A stretch of DNA of 64,000 nt from Gambelia wislizenii (lineage: Eukaryota; Chordata; Lepidosauria; Squamata; Crotaphytidae): the NCBI GenBank assembly GCA_030847615.1, contig JAUMIR010000004.1, positions 221,763,001 to 221,827,000 of the forward strand, written 5' to 3'. How positions within the stretch are numbered: position 1 is the stretch's first letter; each line of letters begins with the position of its first letter. The notes under the pieces are model-generated. The model saw only the letters and a program-made list of their open reading frames with translations. It was not told where the DNA came from and ran no database searches. Of the stretch, positions 33,340 to 44,081 are shown one piece after another. A program made the translations under genes and the position numbers.

Positions 33340-33704
33340 CAGTGGATCTTAACCTTTTCTTTACCAGGGACCCCCTTTAAATATCTTTTGTTGCTGTGGC
33401 CTCCAACTCAAATAACAACCACCACCACCATTAACAATTACACCATCCATTAAACCCTCCCCCAGAGTTGCCAGAGGGAAAGGGCAACTGCTTCTTCTGC
33501 TTCTTCCTGCCTGTTTGGAGCTAGAGTGTATTGAACATCAACTCTTAAACCCACCCACCCAGCCAGACTTTGCCTTGGTTCCTATCATGTGGCCACTGCA
33601 CTGCAAGGAGGAAGTGGGCTGAGCAGCCTTCAAGCCTTTGTGGCTCCCCTGTGAGGACATCCCAACTCCCTGGGGGTCCACGGACCACAGGTTAAGAAAT
33701 ACTG
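33340..33704. mobile_element. hAT-type DNA transposon remnant, 365 bp
   Basis: Terminal inverted repeats CAGTGGATCTTAACCTTTTC and its mirror 'ACAGGTTAAGAAATACTG', flanked by an 8-bp TSD ATCTAGGG (33332-33339) / GTCTAGGG (33705-33712), one mismatch. The 'ACCAGGGACCCC...GGGGTCCACGGACC' inner arms are typical of Charlie/MER5-like hAT elements. Non-coding. Confidence 0.85.
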
Positions 33705-34007
33705 GTCTAGGGGATTCTAGGAGTTGGGATTTAAAAAATAACTTTTTAATACCCTGTCCAAACTAAGGGCAGGTACAGAAAGATACAATTTCTTCCATTT
33801 AGATGTTTTACAACAATGCTAGAATTGGCATTCCATGTGGATTGCTACTTTGGGGTGAAAAACCTTTTGGGAAGCATCAGTATGATGCACATTCTGTTGT
33901 GTCAGAGGTAAGTAAGGATTGAAACCAAACCTCAAAGTCAGGACAAGTCAAGGATAAGGCAAAATTCCAGGAATGGTCACAGGACATTCAAGGCTTCCCA
34001 CCTCAGT

Positions 34008-34605
34008 GTAGATTATCAGACACTTTAAAAATGGCATTATCACAGTGCCAGGAAATCATTAAAGGGCTTCCTTTTCAGATGACATTGTTCCCCACTCGTA
34101 ATGCTCCCGTTCTGCTGCTGTCCTGCTGGTGCTGCTTTTTATTGATGGGAGAAGCTGTCAATAGATCCCCCATTCCATTTCTGTCATAGATTTTAAAGCA
34201 TCTGAAAAGGTGCCCAGTTTTGCTGCTGAGATCCCGGCATCAATTGGAGGTCCCTTCCAGAACACTTCCTGGTGAGATCGGGACATCCAGGTAAGTGACA
34301 CACTTTTTAAAAACTTCCTTGGTTTCCTTGGAAGTTTTAAAGTGTGTTTTTGTGCTTGCTGTCACTTTTACTGTTGTATTTCCCTTTTTATTTTTGAATT
34401 TCCCGTGCTCTTGTCTTCTCTCGAGAATGGGCAAGATTTCATTCCAGGAAGTGAAAAGAACTCAATTCACTCCTGGGCTGCCCTTTACATGTGAATAAGG
34501 TAGGTCTGAAAATATTTCTTTTTCTGCCAAGACAGGGACAGGAGAGGGGTGGGAGATGGGATTGTGGGACAGGAACACTTTTTTCCTTCCTGTCTGATAA
34601 CCTCC
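34008..34605. mobile_element. 3-bp-TSD transposon, ~600-bp subtype
   Basis: Ends GTAGATTATCAGAC / GTCTGATAACCTCC. The interior is diagnostic of the subtype: 'CTTTTTATTGATGGGAGAAG', 'GAACACTTCCTGGTGAGATC', 'GGGACATCCAGGTAAGTGAC', 'TCCAGGAAGTGAA', 'GATTGTGGGACAGGAA'. The TSD is not clear (AGT / TGC). Confidence 0.8.
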
Positions 34606-35154
34606 TGCGATTACCATTCTTTTGAGTTAATATAGAACAGCATTTGAAAGCCCACTGTCATATGTAGCATTACAATCTATTTTCTGTGATTTGTGTCCTA
34701 AAAAAAGAAGTAAAAAGTGATGATGTTGCACCACAGAAAGTTGTTGTCAGTATGCCCACCAAATTTCACTGGGATGCCTAAGAGTGAAATGAGCTTACTC
34801 AGCCAGTCAAAAATGTATGACTGTACCATTTCAACGCCAAGTTTTACTGGGTGTTGGTTGACAGTCTGACAGATGCTACCAGTGGCTCTTATGTTTCCTT
34901 CCCCTGGTTAAATGTTGAGGCTTAGCACTAGCTAGTGTGGGATAAGCAACATGGGACCTATGGGCTGCAGGCAATTTCACCTGTCTTTGCAGCTGCAGTG
35001 GCTGAAAATGGTAATTATTTTAAAAAGAAAGCAAGGACAATCATGTTCCTGGAAATCAACAGAGCATAGATATTCACTCTTCTGTTGTTGTTGTTGTTGT
35101 TGTTGTTGTTTTTTAAGTACAAGCAAACTTCTGGCTCCTTCCAGTTTAGAAAAA
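34606..35154. repeat. Unique DNA with (TTG)n microsatellite
   Basis: (TTG)9-10 at about 35083-35111. No gene seen. Confidence 0.6.
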
Positions 35155-35156
35155 TA

Positions 35157-35977
35157 TAGTTGTCCCTCTACATTTGCAGGTTAAATATTTGTGGATTTGA
35201 TGGTTCATGGATTTGTAGGTCCTCCAGTGCTATTCTCTGGTCAACTATGTTAGGACCTAGGGAGTCCTATTTGGAATATATAGTTTGCAATCTAGTAAGT
35301 GGAAATGTTTTGCTACTGAAGGGTTAACTGAGAAGCCAGATAGGATGTGCTGATGTAACTTCCTAATGTTTTGCTATTGGGCTTCTAGGGAAAAGGGGCA
35401 TGTGTAAGTTTCCTCCTTTGTCTAGAAGCCAGCCACGAAGGTGTTCTCTCTCCATACACATCCACCCACCTCGTCCTGCATATTTCTTTTGTAACAATGT
35501 AGTTTTTAGACATTTTTAGTTGTTTTAGTCTACTTTGAAGATGTATTGAAGTATCTACCTTGCAAAGCTCTGAAACTGTGAGTAAAATGAGTTTTTAAAA
35601 TTTTTAAACTACTTTCATGAGTCTTTAGTGTTTATTTTTGCTAAACAAATAACTTGGGAAAGGATAAGGGTGGTTTGGTTATCTCTAAGCTGTGGTTTTA
35701 CATGCATGCTAAGGTTATTATGCTAATTACTGCTGCATGTGAGTTTACTCTGCTATTTGGCTGTACTTTCCTGGAGTGAGGTACAGTTAGGATTGTTTAA
35801 CAGGGAACATTGGAACCCTGGTTTTTAAACACTTCGAATACTAGAGAAGTGTTCTCTCAGGTTAAAAAAATAACACCCAACCTCCCCAAGTATTTGTGGG
35901 TTTTGTTTATATTTGTGTTTTTTCCACTTTTGTGGGGGTCTTGTGTCCCTAATATCCATGAAAGTGAAGGCAGATTG
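35157..35977. mobile_element. Tigger/pogo-like DNA transposon, non-coding
   Basis: Left end TAGTTGTCCCTCTACATTTG (relative of CAGTTGTCCCTCCAC at 59854), right end ATGAAAGTGAAGGCAGATTG, flanked by TA (35155-35156, 35978-35979), the dinucleotide target of Tc1/mariner-type elements. No transposase frame is recognisable. Confidence 0.65.
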
Positions 35978-35980
35978 TAT

Positions 35981-36897
35981 GGAGATTATCAGATGAGTGT
36001 CTAAAAACATTTTTATCTCACCATATTTAAAAGCATAAGTGTCCTGGCATAATAACACTTCTTATCACAGGTTGCTGTAATAATGAGAAAGAGCCACCCC
36101 TGAATTATCACAGCATGACCACTAGCACTGTTTACTTCCATGTTTTTGCATGGGCAAGACTTTGGCCATTCTCGTGAGAAGACACGAGCACACTTAGGAC
36201 TTTTTTGGACGACAGTTTAGAACGCTAGCAGCCTCGTCCCCGTTGCGAGGCTGCAGCGCTGCAGAGCGTCCCTTTCGGATGACGCTCTGCCCTGCTGTCC
36301 CTCTTGCGGTACTGTTGCGTAACCACGGGGACGCAGCAGCGTTATATTTGGCATTTTTCTACTCACGATCAACTTTTGTGAGTAGAAAAATGCCAAATAT
36401 AACGCTGCTGCGTCCCCGTGGTTACGCAACAGTACCGCAAGAGGGACAGCAGGGCAGAGCGTCATCTGAAAAGGACGCTCTGCAGTGCTACAGCCTCGCA
36501 ACGGGGACGAGGCTGCTAGCGTTCTAAACTGCAGTCCGAAAAAGTCCTTAAAGTCTAAAAACACAAAAATTAACAAGGAAGACGAACTTGCCAGCAAAAC
36601 GGGGAGGTTCATAAAAAGAGCATCCAATACCTAGTTTTTGTGTTCTCACCTGGAAGTGTTCTGGTGGGGACTGCCCATTGATGCTATATCCACAAGAGGA
36701 AAATGGGACCTGGTTTCGCACACAGGCAATACCACGAAAAAAATGCTATTGGTGATTAATTGATGGCTTGGCCCATTAATTAAAAAAATGCCTTGTTCAC
36801 GGCAGTGGAACACTTGGAGAATGACATTGTGCGATCGGGAGCCCTTTTGCAGTATCCTGTCATTATCACACCATATTTACTGCATTTGATAATCTCC
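35981..36897. mobile_element. 3-bp-TSD transposon, ~565 bp plus a nested foldback
   Basis: Ends GGAGATTATCAGATG / CATTTGATAATCTCC, TSD TAT at 35978-35980 and 36898-36900. The interior is the reverse-orientation counterpart of 40201-40822 ('ACACTTCTTATCACA', 'CTCGTGAGAAGACACGAGC', 'ACCTAGTTTTTGTGTTCTCA'). It is split by the foldback at 36197-36547. Its left TSD overlaps the TA at the right edge of the Tigger-like element. Confidence 0.9.
36197..36547. mobile_element. 351-bp near-perfect foldback transposon
   Basis: Ends GGACTTTTTTGGAC / GTCCGAAAAAGTCC, TSD TTA at 36194-36196 and 36548-36550. The two arms (~165 bp each) are reverse complements with only about seven differences by eye; the spacer is about 11 nt (near GATCAACTTTT, 36368-36378). 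Because of the palindrome both strands give almost the same open frame (RPRGYATVPQEGQQGRASSE-type text); these are not genes. Removing it plus one TTA restores the sequence seen in the sibling at 40201-40822. Confidence 0.95.
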
Positions 36898-36900
36898 TAT

Positions 36901-37764
36901 GTGCAAACTCCTCTGCAGGTCTGCCCTTCCCAGGTTGTAAGGGTGCATTTGTGTCAAAATTGTTCCTTGGGCCTGCTGAAGCTCACCATCCCTAATTAGA
37001 AGCTTCCATATTCAAAATCTTCTTCCAGACTACCTGCAGACCACCTCATAGGCTGCCCTCTTACCTAGAAATCAGCCGCACTGAATTTAACAGTACTTCT
37101 GCATAAACATCTATGGGACTGTGATATTAATAACCAAGTGAAACATTCCACTAATTCTCTAGCCCAGTGGATTCATATGACCAACAAGGACTTGTTAAAA
37201 TATGTTAAGACTGGACTGGTAGTTTGAAAATGTGTCCAATCAGAAAGTTTTGGGTCAGGATTCAAATAATAAAGGTCAGCTATATTTGAAAACACACACA
37301 CACACAAACATTCACTTAAAATACTCAATTCTGAGTTGACATATCTATGGATTTGTTGTAACAGGGAAAAAAATTAGAGGCACTAAACTAATGATCTGTA
37401 TAACTGAGTATCTGTGGGAGGAACAAAGGAATATGAGAAAAGAGCTAATTGTTTAATTAGTAAATGTCTGCTTGGTTAATGACATATTAATGAGTTTTTA
37501 AGACAGTCATATCATTTACCATAAAAGACCCATGTGCATATCCCTGAATGTACTTTATAATTAAGTAATGTGACCCAAAGGAGTTCATAATTTAAAAACC
37601 TGTCAACTGGTTCAAACTTGCTAGTAGATGACTAACCTCAAGAGAGGCTGACTTCATGGAACTTGCTGGGCAGTTTGTCTCCCAATGCTCCTCTCTCAAA
37701 GCCCCCCTAATTGCTTTGAAAAGAAAAAAAATGGGGGAGAAGAAGTAGATAGGCAAGAGAAAGC
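36901..37764. other. No gene recognised
   Basis: Unique-looking AT-rich DNA; short (AC)n at about 37292-37306. Confidence 0.5.
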
Positions 37765-38006
37765 GTTGTTTGTGAGAGTGTATGGGCCTTGAAGTCTCCT
37801 GTCAACTTATGGCAACCCCAAGAATTTCGTAGGGTTTTCTTAGGCAAGGAATACGCAGAGGATGTTTAGCCTGTTCTTTCCTCTGAAATATCACCTGCTA
37901 TCCATTGGCATTCTCCCATCCAAGTACTAACCAGGGCTGACCCCCACCCTCCTTAGCTTCCAAGATCAGATGGGATCTGGTGCCTTTGGGATGATTAGGT
38001 TTGCCT
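37765..38006 (-). mobile_element. 5S rRNA-derived SINE (minus strand)
   Basis: The minus strand begins 'AAAGGCACCAGATCCCATCT' and 'GATCTTGGAAGCTAAGGAGG', then 'CAGCCCTGGTTAGTACTTGG' and 'ATGGGAGAATGCC', clear matches to the 5S rRNA promoter region. The body then gives 'TTCAGAGGAAAGAACAGGC' and 'CCTAAGAAAACCCTACGAAA', and the tail 'GTTGCCATAAGTTGACAGG', 'GACTTCAAGGCCCATAC'. It is more complete than the copy at 7849. Confidence 0.85.
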
Positions 38007-38492
38007 TTTTAGATATTCTGGTTCTCTATAACCAAGAGGAGTGCTCAGTATTTTTACCCTAGTTGGCTGATAATAACAGCATTAAAACTGAAGGATGTGA
38101 TGAAGGAGTCATGCATTCAAGCAGAGGTGAGGAGCCCAAGCTGAGCTAAGCAAAAGTACTCATACTTTTTCATCAGAACTGAAAACTTCCTAATGCTTTT
38201 CATGGCGATTTGGACAAAAACGACCATCTATTATGCTGCTGCTCAGTGAATGCAAAACAAGCAGGGATTGGACAGCTTTTCCATATTCAAGCCGACATTA
38301 TACATATAAGCAGTGATGTCACTGTGGTGGGTGGGTGTTTCATACCAGGTGGAGAGGAGAGGAAGGGTAGGACCTGGCTTACAGGGGGTGACACCCAAAT
38401 GCTGCCCTGAGGCAGGCATAAACCTTGGTGTCACCTTTCTCTCCCTGACAGAGAGGTCATTGTCAGCTGAACCTCCATGTGGTGGCGGCATC
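38007..38492. other. No gene recognised
   Basis: Unique-looking DNA. Overlapping frames at 38210-38491 on both strands show no domain. Confidence 0.5.
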
Positions 38493-38495
38493 TTT

Positions 38496-39111
38496 GGAGA
38501 TTATCAGACAGGAATGAAAAAAGCGTTCCTGTCCCACAATCTCCACTCCTGCCCCATCCTGTCCCTGTCATGCCACAATCGCCCTCCCCACCATACTTAC
38601 CTCCTCTCCCATCGTTCCAGCAGCCCAGGAGTGAAAGGAGCTCTTACGGAGCCCCCTTCACCCCCTGGATCAAAATCACACGGATTTTCATGAGAAGATG
38701 CAAGCGTGGGAGATTCAAAAATAAAAATAAATATAAAAAAGAACATGAAAAAAATTACAGCAAGCACAACAACACACTTTAAAATCTAGAAGTAACCTGG
38801 AGAGGGTCTTAAAAAGTGTGTCACTTACCTGGATGTCCCAATCTCACCTGAAAGTGTTCTGGCAGGGATCGCCCTTTGACACTGAGATCTCGCCAGCATA
38901 ACAGTGCACCTTTTCGCTCGCAGGAACATCCATGACAGAAACGGAATGGGGGACCTATTGATGGCTTATCCCATCAATAAAAAGCTGTGCCAGTGGAACG
39001 GTAGCAGAACGGGTGCATATCGAGAGGGCAATGATGTCATCTGAAAAGGGAGCCCTTTTGCGATTTCCTGGCATTAGTGTAACACCACTTTTAGTGTGTC
39101 TGATAATCTTC
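38496..39111. mobile_element. 3-bp-TSD transposon, ~600-bp subtype
   Basis: Ends GGAGATTATCAGACAGGA / GTGTCTGATAATCTTC, TSD TTT at 38493-38495 and 39112-39114. Interior in the opposite orientation to 34008 and 53398: 'CTGTCCCACAATCTCCACTC', 'GTCACTTACCTGGATGTCCC', 'AATCTCACCTGAAAGTGTTC', 'CTATTGATGGCTTATCCC'. Confidence 0.9.
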
Positions 39112-39114
39112 TTT

Positions 39115-39685
39115 CTCTCCCCTGGGCCAGGAACTGCAACAACACAGAGGTTCAACCGACAATGGTTGTCCACCACACAGGCAGGCCCTTATATGCCTGC
39201 CCACCAAATCACGTGCAAAGTCTTGCAGGATTTTGAGCCCCATGAATCTTCAAGTAAGAGATCTGGCAGGTAGGCATATAAGTGACTGCCTGCACCAGAA
39301 GTAAGCGCAGGAGCTTCACTAGCTGGCTATGCAACTGGCTTTCATTGTCTTTTAAAATTTTTTACTACAGCCTGCCCCTGGCCGGTAAGAGAGAGAGAGA
39401 AATCACTGCCCATTTTTGTTGTGGCCGCTTCTGCTGCTTTTGCACTTTGGCATTGTATTGTCCTGTTTAGACTTCTGTTTGCCTGCATTAACTCCAATAA
39501 AGTCACTTTTACATTGATATTTCAATCTATGAGCAATGATGGATAACATTAACATCTTCAGATGCCTATTCTTTTACAATTACTGTATTACAATATTACA
39601 ATTCTACCATGGTTTTAATTTATTGTTTCTTTTTGTCAGTGCAAGTGAGACATTTTTTAAAATCCTGCTTGGGCAGCTGTAGATC
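39115..39685. other. No gene recognised
   Basis: Unique-looking DNA with a short (AG) run near 39389-39400. Confidence 0.5.
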
Positions 39686-39688
39686 TAA

Positions 39689-40018
39689 GGACTTTTTCAG
39701 ACGGAGTTTTGTAATGGAAGCATCCTCGTCCCCATTGCGAGGCTGCTGCATGGCAGGGGGTCCGTTTCGGATGACGCTCTCCCCTGCTGAAACTGTTGCG
39801 GAAGTGCTGGGAGGCTGCAGCGCCATATTTGGTGATTTTCTAATCATGAAAGTTGATCGTGATTAGGAAATCGCCAAATATGGTGCTGCTGCCTCCCAGC
39901 ACTTCCGCAACAGTATTGGCGCGGGCACACATTCATCCGAAACAGACCCCCTGCAGCGCAGCAGCCTTGCAATGGGGACAAGGCTGCTTCCGTTACAAAA
40001 CCCTGTCTGAAAAAGTCC
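39689..40018. mobile_element. 330-bp foldback transposon
   Basis: Ends GGACTTTTTCAGACGG / CTGTCTGAAAAAGTCC, TSD TAA at 39686-39688 and 40019-40021. The arms pair over most of their length, with one mismatch-rich patch (left CGCTCTCCCCTGCTGAAA, right different). It shares the internal 'TTTCGGATGACGCTCT.CCCTGCTG' block and 'TTGCGAGGCTGC' with the foldback at 36197, so both are one subfamily. Confidence 0.9.
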
Positions 40019-40200
40019 TAAGTAAGAGGTGGGCTACTGTGGCAGCTGTGGAGATCAGTTTTCTTTGGGGCTGCATTTTTTAAATGACCCCAAAGTGGAG
40101 AAGTCTTTTAAAATGACCCCAACATGGGGTATTTTTCAAAACCCATCAAAGATGATAAATAGTGTGGGTATGTATCCTGCAACCTACTGAAAAGGCCATA

Positions 40201-40822
40201 GGAGATTATCAGACACAATATATATGGCAGGATAATGCTGACAAGATACCGCAAAAGGGCTCCCCTATCACATGACGTCCTCCTCCTTGTGTTCTGCTGC
40301 TCTGAAAAAGACATTCTTTTTTATTAGCAGGACAAACTGCAAATTGATATCCCATGGTGTTTTTTTGTGATATTGCTTGCGTGCAAAACTATGCCCCATT
40401 CTGCTGGTGTGATTACAGTGTCAATGGGCGGTCCTCACCAGAACACTTCCGGGTGAGAATGCGAAAACTAGGTATTGGGTGTTCTTTTTATAAACCTCCC
40501 CATTTTGCTGGCAAGTTTTTAAATGTGTTTCAGTGCTTGTGTGTTCATTTTATTTGTTAAATTAGGTGTTTTTAGACTTTTAAGTGTGCTTTCATCTTCT
40601 CGTGAGAACTGCCAAAGTCTCACCCATGTGAAAAAATGGAAGTAAACAGTGCTAGCAGTCATTTTGCAATAATTCAGGAGTGGTTCTTTCTTGTGATTAT
40701 GGCAATGTGTGATAAGAAGTGTTATTATGCCAGGATACTTACATTTTAAATATAATGGGGAAAAACATTTTTAAACGCTCATCTGATAATCTCTTTAGGA
40801 TAATCTCTTTAGGATAATCTCC
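40201..40822. mobile_element. 3-bp-TSD transposon, with a triplicated right end
   Basis: Left GGAGATTATCAGACAC. At the right, 'ATCTGATAATCTCTTTAG' is followed by two further copies of 'GATAATCTC', making a 14-bp triplication that ends CTCC at 40822. Flanks ATA / ATG. It is the uninterrupted paralogue of 35981-36897: 'GGTGTTTTTAGACTTTTAAG' spans the point where the foldback sits in that copy. Confidence 0.85.
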
Positions 40823-40887
40823 ATGTAAACTGGAGCCAGTAAAAAGTTGCTGCTTTTCACCAAAGACCTGGGGCTCATTCTTACTAT

Positions 40888-41335
40888 GGAGATTATCAGA
40901 TGTACTAAAAATGGCATTATAATGATGCCAGGAGATTGCTAAAGGGCTTCCTTTTCAAATAATATTGTTCCCCCCTTGTAATGTACCTGTTCTGCTGGCA
41001 CACTTTTTATTGATGGGAGAAGCCATCAATATATCCCGTTCCATTCCTGTCATGAATTTGACAGCAATTGAAAATGTGCCCTGTTTCGCTGGCGAGATCC
41101 TAGCGTCAATGGGAGGTCCCTGCCAGAAGACTTCCTGGTGAGATTGGGACATCAAAGTAAGTGATACATTTTAAAACAAAAAAAACCTTCCCTGGTTTAC
41201 TTGGAAGTTTTAAGTGTGTTTTTGTGCATACTGACACTTTCTATCTTTTATTTTTCTTTTAAACTTTGAATTTCTTGTGCTGCGTCTTCTCGTGAGAACA
41301 GGCAGGATTTTGTTCCAGGAAGTGAATGGAGCTCT
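40888..41335. mobile_element. 3-bp-TSD transposon, right end missing
   Basis: Left GGAGATTATCAGATGTAC preceded by TAT. The interior closely follows 34008-34605 up to 'TTCCAGGAAGTGAATGGAGC', then homology stops at about 41335 without a right terminus. Confidence 0.8.
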
Positions 41336-41382
41336 GTAAATACATTTAGGCTATGCATATATTATAATCCTAAATATACACT

Positions 41383-41905
41383 GGACTGACTATGTGACGA
41401 ATGTTGCTGTCCTTAGCAAGCAGGGATCACCAGCATTGAGGCCATGATATTGAGAACACAGCTGCGCTGGGCAGGGCACGTTTCTAGGATGGAGGACCAT
41501 CGCCTCCCCAAAATATTACTCTATGGTGAACTCGCCGTGGGTCAGCGTAAGAGGGGCGCTCCAAAAAGCGATACAAGGACTCCCTAAACCAACATCTCAG
41601 GCTCGGCCAAATTGATCACCAACAATGGTCCGCCCTGGCCTCACATCGGGAGGCATGGAGACGCACTATCCACAATGCTGCAGCCTTATTTGAGAACTCA
41701 TGCCGAACAAGTCTTGAAGAGAAACGACAACGCAGAAAAATCACAACCCGGAAACATCACCCAAGGAGACCTTCCGCTGTGCCTTTTGCAACCAGACTTG
41801 TCTATCTCGGATTGGCCTTTTTAGTCATCAGCGCGCTTGCAGATAATGCGGGATGAGTCCTTCCTGAATCTTCATTTGTGAAGAAAAGCGAGCGAGAGAG
41901 AGAGG
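41383..41905 (+). mobile_element. Zinc-finger LINE, 3' end
   Basis: The longest 3' copy of this LINE: it starts upstream of the other two ('YTGLTM*RMLLSLASRDH'-like text over 'CTATGTGACGAATGTTGCTG'), continues through 'AGGGATCACCAGCATTGAGG', 'GCTGGGCAGGGCACGTTTCT', and ends in the finger region and '(A)GCGAGCGAGAGAGAGAG'. It supplies the uninterrupted sequence at which the SINE sits in the 10763-12852 copy. Confidence 0.85.
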
Positions 41906-42430
41906 GATTATAATTCAAAGGTGTAATTTTAATTTTTCTAGTTGTTTATGTCAGTACTGTTGCCATTATATTTAGTGATATATGGGAATTACAATTTACA
42001 AGTAACATTAGTATAATTGGCACAAAAAACATTACTAAGGATTCTGTATGTTCTAGTAAGGGAGGAGGTCAATGGGGGGATGCCATCATGAGTTACTTGC
42101 GCCAGGTAAGTCCAGCCCTAGTGACACCACTATATATAACTAACAAAAATTTGAATCCAGAGGTTGGAAAGTTACTACAGTATTTTTTATTACAACTCAA
42201 TACTACTTCCCATCTGGCTGGGAGATTCTGGGAATTGGAGCCCTACTTTTTCAAGCTTTGAATATTCTCATAATGTTCCAAGTTCTGAATATTTTCATTC
42301 TTGTAAGCTTCTGGCTTATATACATCTCAGCTTACCAAACACCAATGGATCAGTTTCTCCATATGTAACATTCCTAACCATTCTCATAGGGGTAGTTGTA
42401 TTGGAGATTTCCATCAGGATAATAGATTCT
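41906..42430. other. No gene recognised
   Basis: Unique-looking AT-rich DNA. Confidence 0.5.
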
Positions 42431-44081
42431 TTTTTAAATAGTTTTATTAAGGATTTCCAGATGCATTAAAAGAAAGAAAAATATACAGATATACATGAAA
42501 AAGAGAAGAGAAGAAGAAGAAAGAAGAAAAAAATGCAAAAAAGAAAAATTAAAATGACTCAACTTTTCTTAAAGCGGATATCAATCTTAATGTATAAAAT
42601 CTTACTTCACTAATAAGAAAAAAATAATTCATACACTTCTACTTATCCAAATCTACTAATGATAAAAAACCAGTTATATTATTCTTCTCTTTTTTTCTTC
42701 AAAAAGACAATGAAAGGTTCCCAATCCTTCAAAAATATCACCAGTGATTTTATTTAATCTAAGCAATTAATTTGTCCATTTCAGCAAAATCATTCCGTTT
42801 CAACAGCCAGTCCTCTTTTGTTCTTATTGTTGTGCTTTTTCTTTTTCATATAACAATCATGCTGCAGTGGTCATATATTGTAGTAATCTTTCATATTTCC
42901 TTTCCATTTGCTTCCCTATCAGTCCCAACAGAAACAGTTCAGGTTTTAATGGACTGTTAACCATTACATGTGATAGAATGTCCCAACATGTTGCTCACAC
43001 TTCCAACATACATTTGGAAGAACAGGGTATGAATACCTAAATAAATAAATAAAATATTTTTGTCCATTTTATTATTTGTTGATAAGAGAAGCATTCAAAA
43101 TTATGGCCCTCTGACAATAATCTCTTATTTGATTTAATTCTATCTTACTCCTGATCCAGCTCCAAAAGATCTTGACAAGTTACCCATCTTTCTTTTGCCG
43201 TGTTTCCTTTGTATGAAAAGCTTCCTGTGTTGAGAACCATAAAGGCATCTTATGGCTTGGTTTGTATCTATTCCATAGTCTTTACAAGGCACACCTCACA
43301 AAATGATAATTAAAACCTACAGTCACTTTGAGTTTATTGTACTATAAATATCCATGCCACCCAATCCTCAGGTTTTGCCTTCTAATTCCAATAACCTCTT
43401 GTTACTCAACACAATCCAATCCTTCAATCAAACCACATACCATGAAGCAAAATAAAATTTCACATATAGTAAACCCAATCCCCCTCTTCGTTTTGCATCC
43501 TGTAGACTTTGTATATGACTTTTGGTTTCTTCCCTTGCCATATGAACTTTGACAAATACTTCTGCCATGCTTAAATGGCACATCATTAGTCAAAGCTGGT
43601 ATAGTCTGAAATAGAAACAACATTATAGGCAAAACACTCATTTTTGTCACTGAAATTCTCCCCAATAATAACAGCTTTAATTTCTCCCATCTTTGGAGAG
43701 CACTCTTAATTTCATTCCATGTCTTTACATAATTATTTTGAAATAACATAAATTCATATTTGTCATAGTACTACTTCAGTTTTCTTCAATTTTAAAACCT
43801 GACTTATCCAACAATTGTATTTGATCTTTCCCCCCATATTTTTGTCAACATCATCATCTTTTGCTTATAAATCTTAAATCCAGCCAACTCCTCAAATTCT
43901 TTTTACTCTCTGCAGTATTGGATCTCTATTTTCCAAAAGATTTTCCAACACAATCACTAAGTCATCAACAAATGTCCTTAATTCCCTCAACTTGTCTTAT
44001 AGCTCTATTCAAAACCTGAAGAGCCAAAATAAGCAAGAGCAGAGGTAATGGACAGCCTTATGTTCAGCCAATAAACATAAG
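42431..44081 (-). mobile_element. L1 LINE, 3' part of ORF2 and 3' UTR (minus strand)
   Basis: On the minus strand it opens inside the RT domain with GCPLPLLLLILALQVLNRAI (44079-44000; L1 consensus has GCPLSPLLF), continues with a degraded 'DDLVIVLENLLEN' motif near 43960-43920, then 'VKTWNEIKSALQRWEKLKLL', 'LLGRISVTKMSVLPIMLFLF' and 'QTIPALTNDVPFK' (43749-43540). The 3' UTR is AT-rich and ends with AATAAA (42448-42443) and an A-rich tail near 42431. Several stops and shifts: a decayed, 5'-truncated copy. Confidence 0.85.

Noticed and set aside
36217..36627. ORFs of 136 and 94 residues with nearly the same sequence on opposite strands
   Set aside because: Expected from a near-perfect palindrome; not two genes.
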